A stretch of DNA of 48,041 bases from Rhodoferax sp. (GTDB taxonomy: Bacteria; Pseudomonadota; Gammaproteobacteria; Burkholderiales; Burkholderiaceae_C), in contig JANYJD010000065.1 in the NCBI GenBank assembly GCA_025358555.1, positions 1 through 48,041 of the forward strand. The letters run 5' to 3'. The translations under genes were made by a program, and so were the position numbers. Of this stretch, positions 41,218 through 48,041 are shown piece by piece. The notes beneath the pieces are model-generated. The model saw only the letters and a list, made by a program, of their open reading frames with translations, was not told the DNA's origin and did no database searches. How positions within the stretch are numbered: position 1 is the stretch's first letter; every line of letters begins with the position of its first letter.

Positions 41218-41947
41218 ACTCCTCAAGGTGGAAAATTTGAGCGCCGGTTATGGCGAAGCCGTGGTCCTCAACAACGTGTCGCTGGCGCTTGCCGAGGGGC
41301 ACACCCTGGCGCTGCTGGGGCGCAACGGCACCGGCAAGACCACGCTCATCAACACGCTGGCCGGGGCCACGCGCCAGCACGCGGGCAGCATCACACTGGG
41401 CGTCGGCGCGGCAGCCGTATTGCTGCACACGCTGCCTTCGCACGAGCGCGCAGCAGCAGGCATTGGCTGGGTGCCGCAAGAGCGCAATATTTTCAAATCA
41501 CTCACGGTGGATGAAAACCTCACCGCTGTGGCCAGGCCTGCACGTGCGGGCCGCGCGGCAGCGCCCTGGACGCCCGCACGCGTGTATGAGATGTTCCCGC
41601 GCCTGGCCGAGCGCAAGGGCAACCTGGGCATCCAGCTGTCAGGCGGCGAACAGCAAATGCTGGCGGTAGGCCGCGCCCTGGTGCTCAACCCCACACTCTT
41701 GCTGCTGGACGAGCCGCTTGAAGGCCTGGCTCCGATCATCGTGCAGGAACTGCTGCGCGCCATTCGCCGCATCACGCGGGAAGAGGGCCTGAGCGCTATC
41801 ATTGTGGAGCAGCATCCGCAGGCGATTCTGGCAATATCCGACAGCGCTGCGGTGTTGGACCGGGGCACCGTGGTGCACGCGGGCACAGCCGCCAGTTTGC
41901 GGGAGCAGCCCGAGCTACTGGACCGGCTGCTGGGCGTGGCGCGCTGA
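41210..41947 (+). CDS. livF: LivF-type ABC transporter ATPase
   Basis: A 245-residue ATPase. Walker A is LLGRNGTGKTTLINTL, signature IQLSGGEQQMLAVGRAL, Walker B TLLLLDEPLEGLAP, and the switch His is in IIVEQHPQAILAI. It pairs with LivG under the LivHM permeases. The start overlaps the livG 3' end. It is the last gene of the van/liv group before a repeat copy. Confidence 0.94.
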   Translation: MRELLKVENLSAGYGEAVVLNNVSLALAEGHTLALLGRNGTGKTTLINTLAGATRQHAGSITLGVGAAAVLLHTLPSHERAAAGIGWVPQERNIFKSLTVDENLTAVARPARAGRAAAPWTPARVYEMFPRLAERKGNLGIQLSGGEQQMLAVGRALVLNPTLLLLDEPLEGLAPIIVQELLRAIRRITREEGLSAIIVEQHPQAILAISDSAAVLDRGTVVHAGTAASLREQPELLDRLLGVAR

Positions 41948-41998
41948 ACCCTCCAGCGCAAGGGTGAGCTGGCCACGTTTTCCGTCAAATTGCGGGTT

Positions 41999-42053
41999 GC
42001 TATATTAGTAGTAGCTAACTATGTATAATGGACGAGGGCTACAGCACTAAATT
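41999..42053 (+). repeat. dispersed AT-rich repeat, copy 9
   Basis: TGCTATATTAGTAGTAGC, TAACTATGTATAATGGAC and GAGGGCTACAGCACTAAATT. A well-preserved copy between livF and the next TTT receptor, ending 20 bp before that start codon, so it forms much of the 5' leader. Confidence 0.75.
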
Positions 42054-42072
42054 ATCCTGAAAGAACGGCAAA

Positions 42073-43068
42073 ATGACGAATAAAACGACATTTCAACACT
42101 TTTTGGTCGGCATAGCCGCCGTCCTGCTCTGGGCCACGGTGGCCTGCACGCAAGCGCTTTCGCAAACCTACCCCAGCAAGCCCATCAAAATTGTGGTGCC
42201 CAACGCGGCCGGTGGCGCGGCTGACATCACCGCACGCACGGTGGGCCAGGCCGTGTCGCAAACGATTGGCCAGCAGGTTGTGATCGAGAACAAGCCCAGT
42301 GCCGGCGGCATCGTGGCCGGTGAGCAGGTGGCGCGCAGCGAGCCGGATGGCCACACGGTGCTACTGATTTCCAGCGGCACGGCGGTTAGCGCATCGCTCT
42401 TCAAGACACTGCCGTTTGACACTCTGAAAGACTTTGTGCCCGTCACCACGTTGGCCACGTTTGACCTTGCGATTGTGGTCAGTGAATCAGGCCGGTTCAA
42501 AACCTTGGCCGACCTGCTGGCCTATGGCAAAGCCAATCCAGGCAAGCTGAACATCGGCACACCGCAAATTGGCACCACGCAGAATCTTGCGGCCGAATTG
42601 TTCAAGGCCAGCGCCGGTCTGGATGCGCAAGTGGTGCCATTCAATGGCACGCCCGCCGTCATCACGGCGCTGCGCGGTGGTCAGCTTGACGCGTCGGTGG
42701 ACATCCTTGGCCCGCTGATGGGGCAGATCAATTCCAAGGCGGTTCGCGCTGTCGCGGTGCTTGGTGCCAAACGCGCCGCCAGCCTGCCCGAGGTGCCTGC
42801 GGCGAGCGAGTCCGGCGGTAGCCTTGCCAGTTTCAACGTCACGTCGTGGAACGGCCTGGCAGTCCCGGCCAAAACGCCCAAAGCGGCCATTGCGCGCCTG
42901 AACCGCGAAGTCAACGCCGCTCTCAACCTGCCCGACGTCAAAAAGCGCATGGCCGAGCTGAACCTTGATGCGCATGGCGGCACGCCCGAGCAGGCGGCCG
43001 AGGTTCTGGCCAGCGACATCAAGCGTTGGGGCGAAGTCATCACCCGCGCAAAAATTGAAAAGCAGTGA
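42073..43068 (+). CDS. TTT (Bug) family substrate-binding protein
   Basis: A 331-residue periplasmic receptor. The hydrophobic N-terminal signal (HFLVGIAAVLLWATVACTQA) leads to YPSKPIKIVVPNAAGGAADI, VVIENKPSAGGIVAGEQVA and LNIGTPQIGTTQNLAAELF, all family blocks. Unlike the copy at 11272 it is complete. TctAB-type membrane partners are not in the window. It is followed within a few bases by the dehydrogenase gene, so both probably serve the same substrate, perhaps an aromatic acid derivative. Confidence 0.9.
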   Translation: MTNKTTFQHFLVGIAAVLLWATVACTQALSQTYPSKPIKIVVPNAAGGAADITARTVGQAVSQTIGQQVVIENKPSAGGIVAGEQVARSEPDGHTVLLISSGTAVSASLFKTLPFDTLKDFVPVTTLATFDLAIVVSESGRFKTLADLLAYGKANPGKLNIGTPQIGTTQNLAAELFKASAGLDAQVVPFNGTPAVITALRGGQLDASVDILGPLMGQINSKAVRAVAVLGAKRAASLPEVPAASESGGSLASFNVTSWNGLAVPAKTPKAAIARLNREVNAALNLPDVKKRMAELNLDAHGGTPEQAAEVLASDIKRWGEVITRAKIEKQ

Positions 43069-43073
43069 TCGCC

Positions 43074-43976
43074 ATGCAAAACAACATTGGCCTGATCGGC
43101 TACGGCGAGGTCGGCAAAATCTTCTGCGCAGGCCTCAAATCCAAACCCGGCATTGAATCCGTTGGCGCGTGGGATTTGAAATTTGCCGATGCGGCGCTCC
43201 AAAAAAGGGAGTTTGCCCATGCGGTGGAGGCGGGCGTGGCCGCGTGCACGTCGATGCAGGCCTTGTGCAGCCAAGCCGACTGGCTGATCTCGGCCGTCAC
43301 CGCGTCCAACACGCTGGCTGTGGCCCAAGAGGCAGCAAAATTCATTCAGCCTGGCACCTTGTTTCTGGATTTGAACTCGGCGTCACCCGGCACCAAGCAA
43401 CAGGCCGCAGCGGCTGTTGAGGCTGCGGGCGGGCATTACGTTGAGGCGGGCGTGATGACATCCATCCCGCCTTACGGCATTCGCGTGCCGATGCTGCTGG
43501 GTGGCCCAAAGGCAGATGCCCTTGCCTCACGGCTGCTGGGATGGGGCATGGACGCTCGGGCTGTGTCCGAAAAGCTGGGCATCGCCAGCGCCATCAAGAT
43601 GTGCCGCAGCGTGATGATCAAGGGCCTGGAAGCGCTGGTGATTGAAAGCTACGCCACCGCCCGTGCTTACGGCGTAGAAGACCACGTGCTGCCCACTTTG
43701 GCTGAGACGTTCCCGTCCATCGACTGGGAAAAGCAGGGCGCCTATTTCTTCAGCCGTGTGGTGCAGCACGGCCAGCGCCGCGCCGAAGAAATGCGCGAGG
43801 CCGCCAATACTGTGCGTGAGGCGGGCTTTGAGCCGTTCATGGCCAGCGCCATTGCCAATAAGCAGCAATGGGTGGCGACGCAGGCGGTGGCAGGTGTGTT
43901 TGATAGCGTGGCAAAGGATGCTGTGTGGCAGGACTATGCTGACAAGTTGATTCGTGAAAAATTACTAAAGTACTAA
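43074..43976 (+). CDS. NAD(P)-dependent oxidoreductase with DUF1932 domain
   Basis: A 300-residue beta-hydroxyacid dehydrogenase-like protein. The nucleotide-binding motif is IGLIGYGEVGKIFCAGLK; LFLDLNSASPGTKQQAAAAV and the catalytic Lys region ASAIKMCRSVMIKGLEALV follow, then the C-terminal DUF1932 helical domain (SYATARAYGVEDHVLPTLAE). ATG 43074 is chosen; a GTG at 43065 overlaps the previous stop. Related enzymes oxidise or reduce small hydroxyacids; the substrate is unknown. Its stop codon (TAA, 43974-43976) falls inside a repeat copy. Confidence 0.85.
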   Translation: MQNNIGLIGYGEVGKIFCAGLKSKPGIESVGAWDLKFADAALQKREFAHAVEAGVAACTSMQALCSQADWLISAVTASNTLAVAQEAAKFIQPGTLFLDLNSASPGTKQQAAAAVEAAGGHYVEAGVMTSIPPYGIRVPMLLGGPKADALASRLLGWGMDARAVSEKLGIASAIKMCRSVMIKGLEALVIESYATARAYGVEDHVLPTLAETFPSIDWEKQGAYFFSRVVQHGQRRAEEMREAANTVREAGFEPFMASAIANKQQWVATQAVAGVFDSVAKDAVWQDYADKLIREKLLKY

Positions 43977-44033
43977 CTACTAAAATAATAGCTTCTCATG
44001 CACTATGGATGAGGGCTACAGGCCGATTTGTAT
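43971..44033 (+). repeat. dispersed AT-rich repeat, copy 10
   Basis: TACTAACTACTAAAATAATA, GCTTCTCATGCACTATGGAT and GAGGGCTACAGGCCGATTTG, a near-complete copy. The first TAA is the stop codon of the DUF1932 gene. The region from 44034 to 44217 contains no recognised gene. Confidence 0.75.
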
Positions 44034-44217
44034 GATTTTTACGGGCTATTTGGGCTTGCTGGTGGGTTTTGGCGGCTCTGTCGCAAGATCAGGCTCGCCG
44101 GGTGTTCAGCATCGGCGCTGCGCAGACGCTTCAACTCATGGGGCGGTTGATTGCGAGGCGGGTTAAACCCGTAAAAGTGGTGCTTATCTGGCAAGCGTCA
44201 AAAAAACAAGCAGCAGT

Positions 44218-45027
44218 TCAAGGCGCCTCCATCCCCTTGGATTTCAAAACCGCCGCCGCAGCCGATCCCGCCAACATGTCCAGCAGCGCTCGCGCTGCCG
44301 AGGGGTCGGCGCTGGTCGCAGACACGCCGCCCGCATAAACCGTGTAGTTCTGGATTTCAGCCGGAATCGGCCCCACCAGCATCGCGCCCGGTACGGCAAG
44401 AATCTCGCTGATCTGATGGATGGCGATGTCCGCTTGCCCATTGACGACGCGCTCGGCCACCAGCCCGCCGGGTACCAACACGGCCTTGGCCTTGATGCGC
44501 TCCGCTAGGCCCCATTTGTCAAACAACTGGCTTAGGTAGATGCCGCTTGAGCCGCCCGCCGCTGGGTCGATGTAGGCCACACTGCGCGCCGCCAGCAGGG
44601 CATTTTGGAACGCAGCCACTGTGCTGATGTCTGGCACGGGCGTGCCGACCTTCACCGCCACGCCAATGGCCACGCGGGCCAGGGTTCGAGTTGCACCGTC
44701 GCTTGTGGCTCCATAGCTTTTGGCGTCGTCCTTCACCTTGCCGGTTTGAACAAGTTGCGCCAGCGCCGCAGGCGTGATGATCAGCACATCAAATGCTTCG
44801 CCTCCAGCCACCCGGCGCTGCAAAGCCCCGGCGGTGTCGTTCTCAACCTTGAGGCGGTGGCCGGTTTGCGCTTCAAAGCTGGGTTGCAACGCCAGCAAAA
44901 CGGGTTTGTAGGCGCCTGCCGTCAACACCTTGATGTCGGCGGCGCTGGCGGCATTTAAACTGAGGCCTATCAGCAGTGGCAAGGCCAGGTGACCCAGGTG
45001 AGGAACCGATGAGAGTGTGCGCTTCAT
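44218..45027 (-). CDS. ModA-like periplasmic substrate-binding protein
   Basis: A 269-residue type 2 binding protein with a signal peptide (hydrophobic LALPLLIGLSLNAASA, cleavage near SAA). Blocks typical of molybdate-binding-like proteins: IKVLTAGAYKPVLLALQPSF, VAGGEAFDVLIITPAALAQL, AYIDPAAGGSSGIYLSQLF and VVNGQADIAIHQISEILAVP. Many stand-alone copies of this type do not bind molybdate, and no ModB or ModC is adjacent. The ligand is therefore open. Confidence 0.85.
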   Translation of the reverse strand: MKRTLSSVPHLGHLALPLLIGLSLNAASAADIKVLTAGAYKPVLLALQPSFEAQTGHRLKVENDTAGALQRRVAGGEAFDVLIITPAALAQLVQTGKVKDDAKSYGATSDGATRTLARVAIGVAVKVGTPVPDISTVAAFQNALLAARSVAYIDPAAGGSSGIYLSQLFDKWGLAERIKAKAVLVPGGLVAERVVNGQADIAIHQISEILAVPGAMLVGPIPAEIQNYTVYAGGVSATSADPSAARALLDMLAGSAAAAVLKSKGMEAP

Positions 45028-45246
45028 GGTTTGGAGTATCTTTCGAGGATGGATTTTTAATTCAAAATTCTGTCAGAACGCATCGGCAAAGCACGGAGTA
45101 TCACCCGTGTTGCTTGGCGTTGTCCACGCGCTGCCTGCGAGCACTTACCGCAGCCGGCATTTCGGGCGGACAAGCGCGGCAGAGTCGGGCAAACTCCCGC
45201 ACACTCACGCGAATGCTTTCTGTTTCGACGCCAACTCAATTTTCCT

Positions 45247-45279
45247 ATGAATAGTCTTGCTGCATATGAATAGTCTTGC
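45247..45279 (+). repeat. tandem duplication of a start-codon segment
   Basis: ATGAATAGTCTTGC occurs at 45247-45260 and again at 45266-45279, 19 bp apart. The first copy opens a short frame that reads MNSLAAYE and stops; the second starts the CoA-transferase gene. The upstream mini-frame could act as a decoy or leader. Confidence 0.75.
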
Positions 45280-46486
45280 CGGTGCGTCCCGTTCTTTGCC
45301 GCTTACCGGGCTTCGAGTGGTCGAATTCACCCACATGGTGATGGGCCCCACCTGCGGCATGGTGTTGGCCGATATGGGCGCCGAGGTGATCAAGGTCGAG
45401 CCGATCGGTGGCGACCGCACGCGGCACTTGCTCGGATCTGGCGCGGGCTTTTTCCCCATGTTCAACCGCAACAAGAAAAGCGTCTCGATTGATCTTCATA
45501 ACCGGGCTGGGGCTGAAGTGGCACGCAAGCTTGCAGCCAGTGCCGACGTGGTGGCTGAGAACTTCAAGCTGGGCACGCTGGAAAAATACGGTCTGGACTA
45601 CGCCTCACTTTCCAAAGTGAATGAGCGCCTGATTTACGTGAGCCACAAGGGCTTTCTGCCCGGTCCGTATGACCACCGAGTGGCGCTGGATGAGGTGGTG
45701 CAGATGATGGGCGGCCTGGCCTACATGACGGGCCGGCCCGGTGACCCATTGCGCGCGGGCACCAGTGTGAACGACATCATGGGCGGCATGTTTGGCGCCA
45801 TAGGCGCGCTGGGTGCGCTCATTCAGCGGGGTATCACCGGCAAGGGGCAAGAGGTGCAAAGCGCGCTGTTTGAGAACAACGTTTTCCTCGTGGGACAGCA
45901 CATGCTGCAATACGCCATTACCGGCAGACCTGCTGCGCCCATGCCGGACCGAATTTCGGCCTGGGGCGTGTATGACATCTTCACGGTGAAAAACGGTGAG
46001 CAAATTTTTTTGGCGGTGGTGAGCGACGCGCAATGGGCCGCTTTTTGTGACGCGCTGGGTTTCGCCGACCTGCAGGCCGACCTGAAGACCGAACGAAAGT
46101 ACGCCACCAACAACCAGCGCGTGCAGGCTCGCCCGACTCTTATGCCCGTGTTGCGTGAGCGGCTGGCAACGCTCAGTGCGGCCGACCTCACATCGGTGTT
46201 TGAGAAGGCTGGCCTGCCATTTGCGCCCATTCTCAAGCCCGAAGACCTGTTCGACGACGAGCATCTGCTGGCCACCGGCGGCCTGGCCGACATTACATTG
46301 CCCGACGGTCTGCGTGCGGGGCAGACGGCGCAGACCACGTTGCTTCCTTTCACCATGGAGGGCCAGCGCCTGGGTGTGCGGCTGCAACCGCCCAAGGCGG
46401 GTGAGCACTCGGGTGAGCTGCTGGCAGCGCTGGGCTACAGCGCTACCCAGATTCACGCTCTGCGCGCTGACGGTGCAGTGGGTTGA
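45266..46486 (+). CDS. CaiB/BaiF (class III) CoA-transferase family protein
   Basis: A 406-residue class III CoA-transferase, moving CoA between carboxylic acids. Family blocks: LRVVEFTHMVMGPTCGMVLA, ADMGAEVIKVEPIGGDRTR, FPMFNRNKKSVSIDLHN, and the segment LDEVVQMMGGLAYMTGRPGD. The usual catalytic Asp should lie around the conserved block after AENFKLGTLEKYGLDYASL. ATG 45266 was chosen over the TTG at 45257. The substrate may be an aromatic or dicarboxylic acid; nothing nearby decides it. Confidence 0.9.
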   Translation: MNSLAGASRSLPLTGLRVVEFTHMVMGPTCGMVLADMGAEVIKVEPIGGDRTRHLLGSGAGFFPMFNRNKKSVSIDLHNRAGAEVARKLAASADVVAENFKLGTLEKYGLDYASLSKVNERLIYVSHKGFLPGPYDHRVALDEVVQMMGGLAYMTGRPGDPLRAGTSVNDIMGGMFGAIGALGALIQRGITGKGQEVQSALFENNVFLVGQHMLQYAITGRPAAPMPDRISAWGVYDIFTVKNGEQIFLAVVSDAQWAAFCDALGFADLQADLKTERKYATNNQRVQARPTLMPVLRERLATLSAADLTSVFEKAGLPFAPILKPEDLFDDEHLLATGGLADITLPDGLRAGQTAQTTLLPFTMEGQRLGVRLQPPKAGEHSGELLAALGYSATQIHALRADGAVG

Positions 46487-46648
46487 GTGCTGCGCTTGGG
46501 CAGCGATGTCGAAACACGCCGGTTGGTGAAAAAAGTGGGCGTGGCGTTGCAATAAGAAAAAATTGCCAACACTATGTAAGATCGCGTCGGCACAGGCTTA
46601 CAAAGCTGTGTCGCACCATTCTTCTTAGGCAACCTTGAGGTAACCCAA

Positions 46649-46969
46649 ATGACACTCGACCGACGCGTTTTTATCATTCAGTCCGCCACAGCGTGTGCAT
46701 CCGTCGTGGCTACGCAATTTGCTCTGGCGCAAATGTCGGCCCCGGATCTGGTGAAAGAGTCAGACCCGCCGGCGATGGCAGTCGGTTATGTGCCCGACGC
46801 CACCAAAGCCAACAAGGTGAAGTACCCCACGTACGCCGCCGGTCAACGCTGCGGCACCTGTATCCTGTATGAAGGCAAAGCAGGCGAGGCATCGGGCCCT
46901 TGCCCGTTGTTTCCGAACAAGCAGGTGGCAGCCATGGGCTGGTGCAGTTCGTGGGCGAAGAAAGGTTGA
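46649..46969 (+). CDS. high-potential iron-sulfur protein (HiPIP)
   Basis: A 106-residue periplasmic electron carrier with a [4Fe-4S] cluster at high potential. A twin-arginine-like signal (LDRRVFIIQSATACASVVA, end near ALAQ) precedes the mature part. The four cluster Cys are in AGQRCGTCILYEG, ASGPCPLFPNK and MGWCSSWAKKG. The length is normal. It likely accepts or gives electrons in respiration or to a periplasmic oxidoreductase. It precedes the catalase-family gene by 74 bp on the same strand. Confidence 0.93.
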   Translation: MTLDRRVFIIQSATACASVVATQFALAQMSAPDLVKESDPPAMAVGYVPDATKANKVKYPTYAAGQRCGTCILYEGKAGEASGPCPLFPNKQVAAMGWCSSWAKKG

Positions 46970-47043
46970 AACGCTTGAAGCGCTTAAACCAATCACCCAT
47001 GCAGTCCAGTCAACAGAACTCACTTAAACGTTTGGAGCACCCC

Positions 47044-48041
47044 ATGATTTCTTCGTTCCCACGCACCCCGTTGGCCTTCGCAGTGGCGTTAGCTGGCAAT
47101 TTGGTCGGTTTGACTTTCACCGCTGCCGTTCACGCCCAGGCGGTGAGCCCGGTAACGATGGTCAATCAGTTTGAAGCCACGGGCGGCAAGTTCGAGGGCT
47201 ATCGCCGCTCGGGTGCCAAGGGCGTTTGTGCAAGCGGCGAGTTTGTAGGGTCAGAAGCCGCCCGTGCGCTATCAAGTTCATCGGTTTTCAGCGGCAAAAC
47301 AGTGCCGGTGGTCGCGCGCTTTTCCATTGGCGGCGGCAACCCGCAGGCGCCGGACAACGGCAAATCTCAGCGCAACATGGCCTTGCAGTTTGATTTGCCA
47401 GACAGCGAGCAATGGCTGCAGGGCAACATCAACGCGCCCGTGTTTGGCGCATCGTCCCCCCAGCAGATGCTGGACTTGCTGGTGTCGCGCCAGGCTGATC
47501 CGGCTACCAAAGCTGCCGACCCCGCAAAAGTGAAAGCGTTCAACGACGCCAACCCAGAGGTTTTGCTGCAAGGCCGACATTTCGCGTCTCAGCCCGTGCC
47601 CGCCAGTTTTGGTTCGGTCAACTACTGGGGTGTGCATGCGTTCGGTTTCGTCAATTCGGCAGGTGTGAAGCAGTTCGGCAAGTGGGTATACGAGCCGGTG
47701 GGCGGCCTGGCCGGCTTGACCGACGATGAAGCCAAAGCCAAAGGCCCCACGTTTTTGTTTGCTGACCTGCGCGAACGCGCCAAGGCCGGCACGCTCGCCT
47801 TCAACTTCAATCTGGAGATGGCTGAGGCGGGCGACAAACTAGACAACGCCACCGTGCCGCTGCCCGCAGGCCGCAAAAAAGTCACGCTGGGTATGCTGAA
47901 AATCACCAGCGTGTCGGAAGATTCTTCCGGGCCTTGCCTGACGACCAATTACAACCCGATGGTGATGCCCAAAGGCATAGAGGCCTCTAGCGACCCCATG
48001 TTGGCAGCCCGGGCAGCGCCGTATGTAGTGTCGCGCGGTCG
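47044..48041 (+). CDS. catalase-family peroxidase, 3' end cut by window
   Basis: The first 332 residues of a small periplasmic catalase-like protein (SrpA/catalase-family-peroxidase type), open to the window edge. A signal peptide (LAFAVALAGNLVGLTFTAAV, end near HAQA) is followed by VVARFSIGGGNPQAPDNGKS, RNMALQFDLPDSEQW, GNINAPVFGASSPQQML and NYWGVHAFGFVN, all from the catalase fold. At the position where typical members have His (RxxHAKG) this one reads RRSGAKGVCASGEF, so the distal heme His seems replaced by Gly. It may therefore be a peroxidase of changed activity or a heme protein of other use. The C-terminal proximal Tyr region lies outside the window or near the edge and was not checked. 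Confidence 0.85.
   Translation, partial: MISSFPRTPLAFAVALAGNLVGLTFTAAVHAQAVSPVTMVNQFEATGGKFEGYRRSGAKGVCASGEFVGSEAARALSSSSVFSGKTVPVVARFSIGGGNPQAPDNGKSQRNMALQFDLPDSEQWLQGNINAPVFGASSPQQMLDLLVSRQADPATKAADPAKVKAFNDANPEVLLQGRHFASQPVPASFGSVNYWGVHAFGFVNSAGVKQFGKWVYEPVGGLAGLTDDEAKAKGPTFLFADLRERAKAGTLAFNFNLEMAEAGDKLDNATVPLPAGRKKVTLGMLKITSVSEDSSGPCLTTNYNPMVMPKGIEASSDPMLAARAAPYVVSRG

Noticed and set aside
46488-46554. Short open stretch after the CoA-transferase
   Set aside because: About 22 codons with no recognisable similarity; may be non-coding.
1-48041. CRISPR arrays, tRNA/rRNA genes, intact insertion sequences, prophage genes
   Set aside because: No regularly spaced repeats, no cloverleaf-like or rRNA sequence and no transposase, integrase or phage structural gene was recognised.

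Overview
The window reads as chromosomal DNA of a betaproteobacterium, most likely a Comamonadaceae (Polaromonas/Rhodoferax/Variovorax/Acidovorax-like). This rests on gene content recognised by eye: many tripartite tricarboxylate (TTT/Bug) receptors, a MobA very like the Comamonas enzyme, vanillate and gentisate genes, a HiPIP, and REP-like and AT-rich intergenic repeats. No rRNA, tRNA, CRISPR array or intact insertion sequence was seen.

Layout. 1-1237: a rearranged dnaK (a scrambled plus-strand piece joined head-to-head to the 5' end of a minus-strand dnaK), followed by grpE and a small FKBP (to 2629). 2990-8000, minus strand: HxlR and MarR regulators, a TTT receptor, a feruloyl-CoA-synthase-like ligase and a crotonase, a likely aromatic-acid/CoA catabolic operon. 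8106-14488: LysR regulator divergent from mobA (3-hydroxybenzoate 4-monooxygenase type), a broken TTT receptor, gentisate 1,2-dioxygenase, a phasin and an amidohydrolase; then an acyl-CoA synthetase remnant. 15043-16130: azlCD amino-acid exporter. 16219-20563: oxidative uronate module (GntR regulator, uronate dehydrogenase, glucarate-dehydratase-like enzyme) whose TRAP transporter has decayed. 20830-24789: GST, DMT transporter, ECF sigma/anti-sigma pair, unusual signal peptidase I. 24883-33856: an accessory stretch with four toxin-antitoxin loci (RES/Xre, PIN/Phd, PIN with broken antitoxin, BrnT-like/CopG) interleaved with nitrile hydratase genes, an acyl-CoA synthetase, a MetE-like methyltransferase and an MGMT-like protein. 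34007-43976: vanA-vanR-vanB, a complete branched-chain/aromatic ABC importer (substrate-binding protein plus livHMGF), a TTT receptor and a DUF1932-type dehydrogenase. 44218-end: ModA-like binding protein, class III CoA-transferase, HiPIP and a catalase-family protein cut by the window edge.

Functionally the window is dominated by uptake and breakdown of lignin-type aromatic acids (CoA activation of hydroxycinnamates, vanillate demethylation, 3-hydroxybenzoate and gentisate chemistry) and of uronic acids. Several transporter, ligase and antitoxin genes are visibly decayed, which suggests ongoing loss of function.

The most unusual signal is a dispersed AT-rich repeat of about 55-60 bp, seen about ten times in 48 kb in both orientations. 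Most copies are intergenic. One is translated inside the feruloyl-CoA-synthase-like gene, one supplies the start codon and N-terminus of VanR, one overlaps the start of nitrile hydratase alpha, and one supplies the stop codon of the DUF1932 dehydrogenase. A second, GC-rich REP-like family is translated as the C-terminal tail of LivG.
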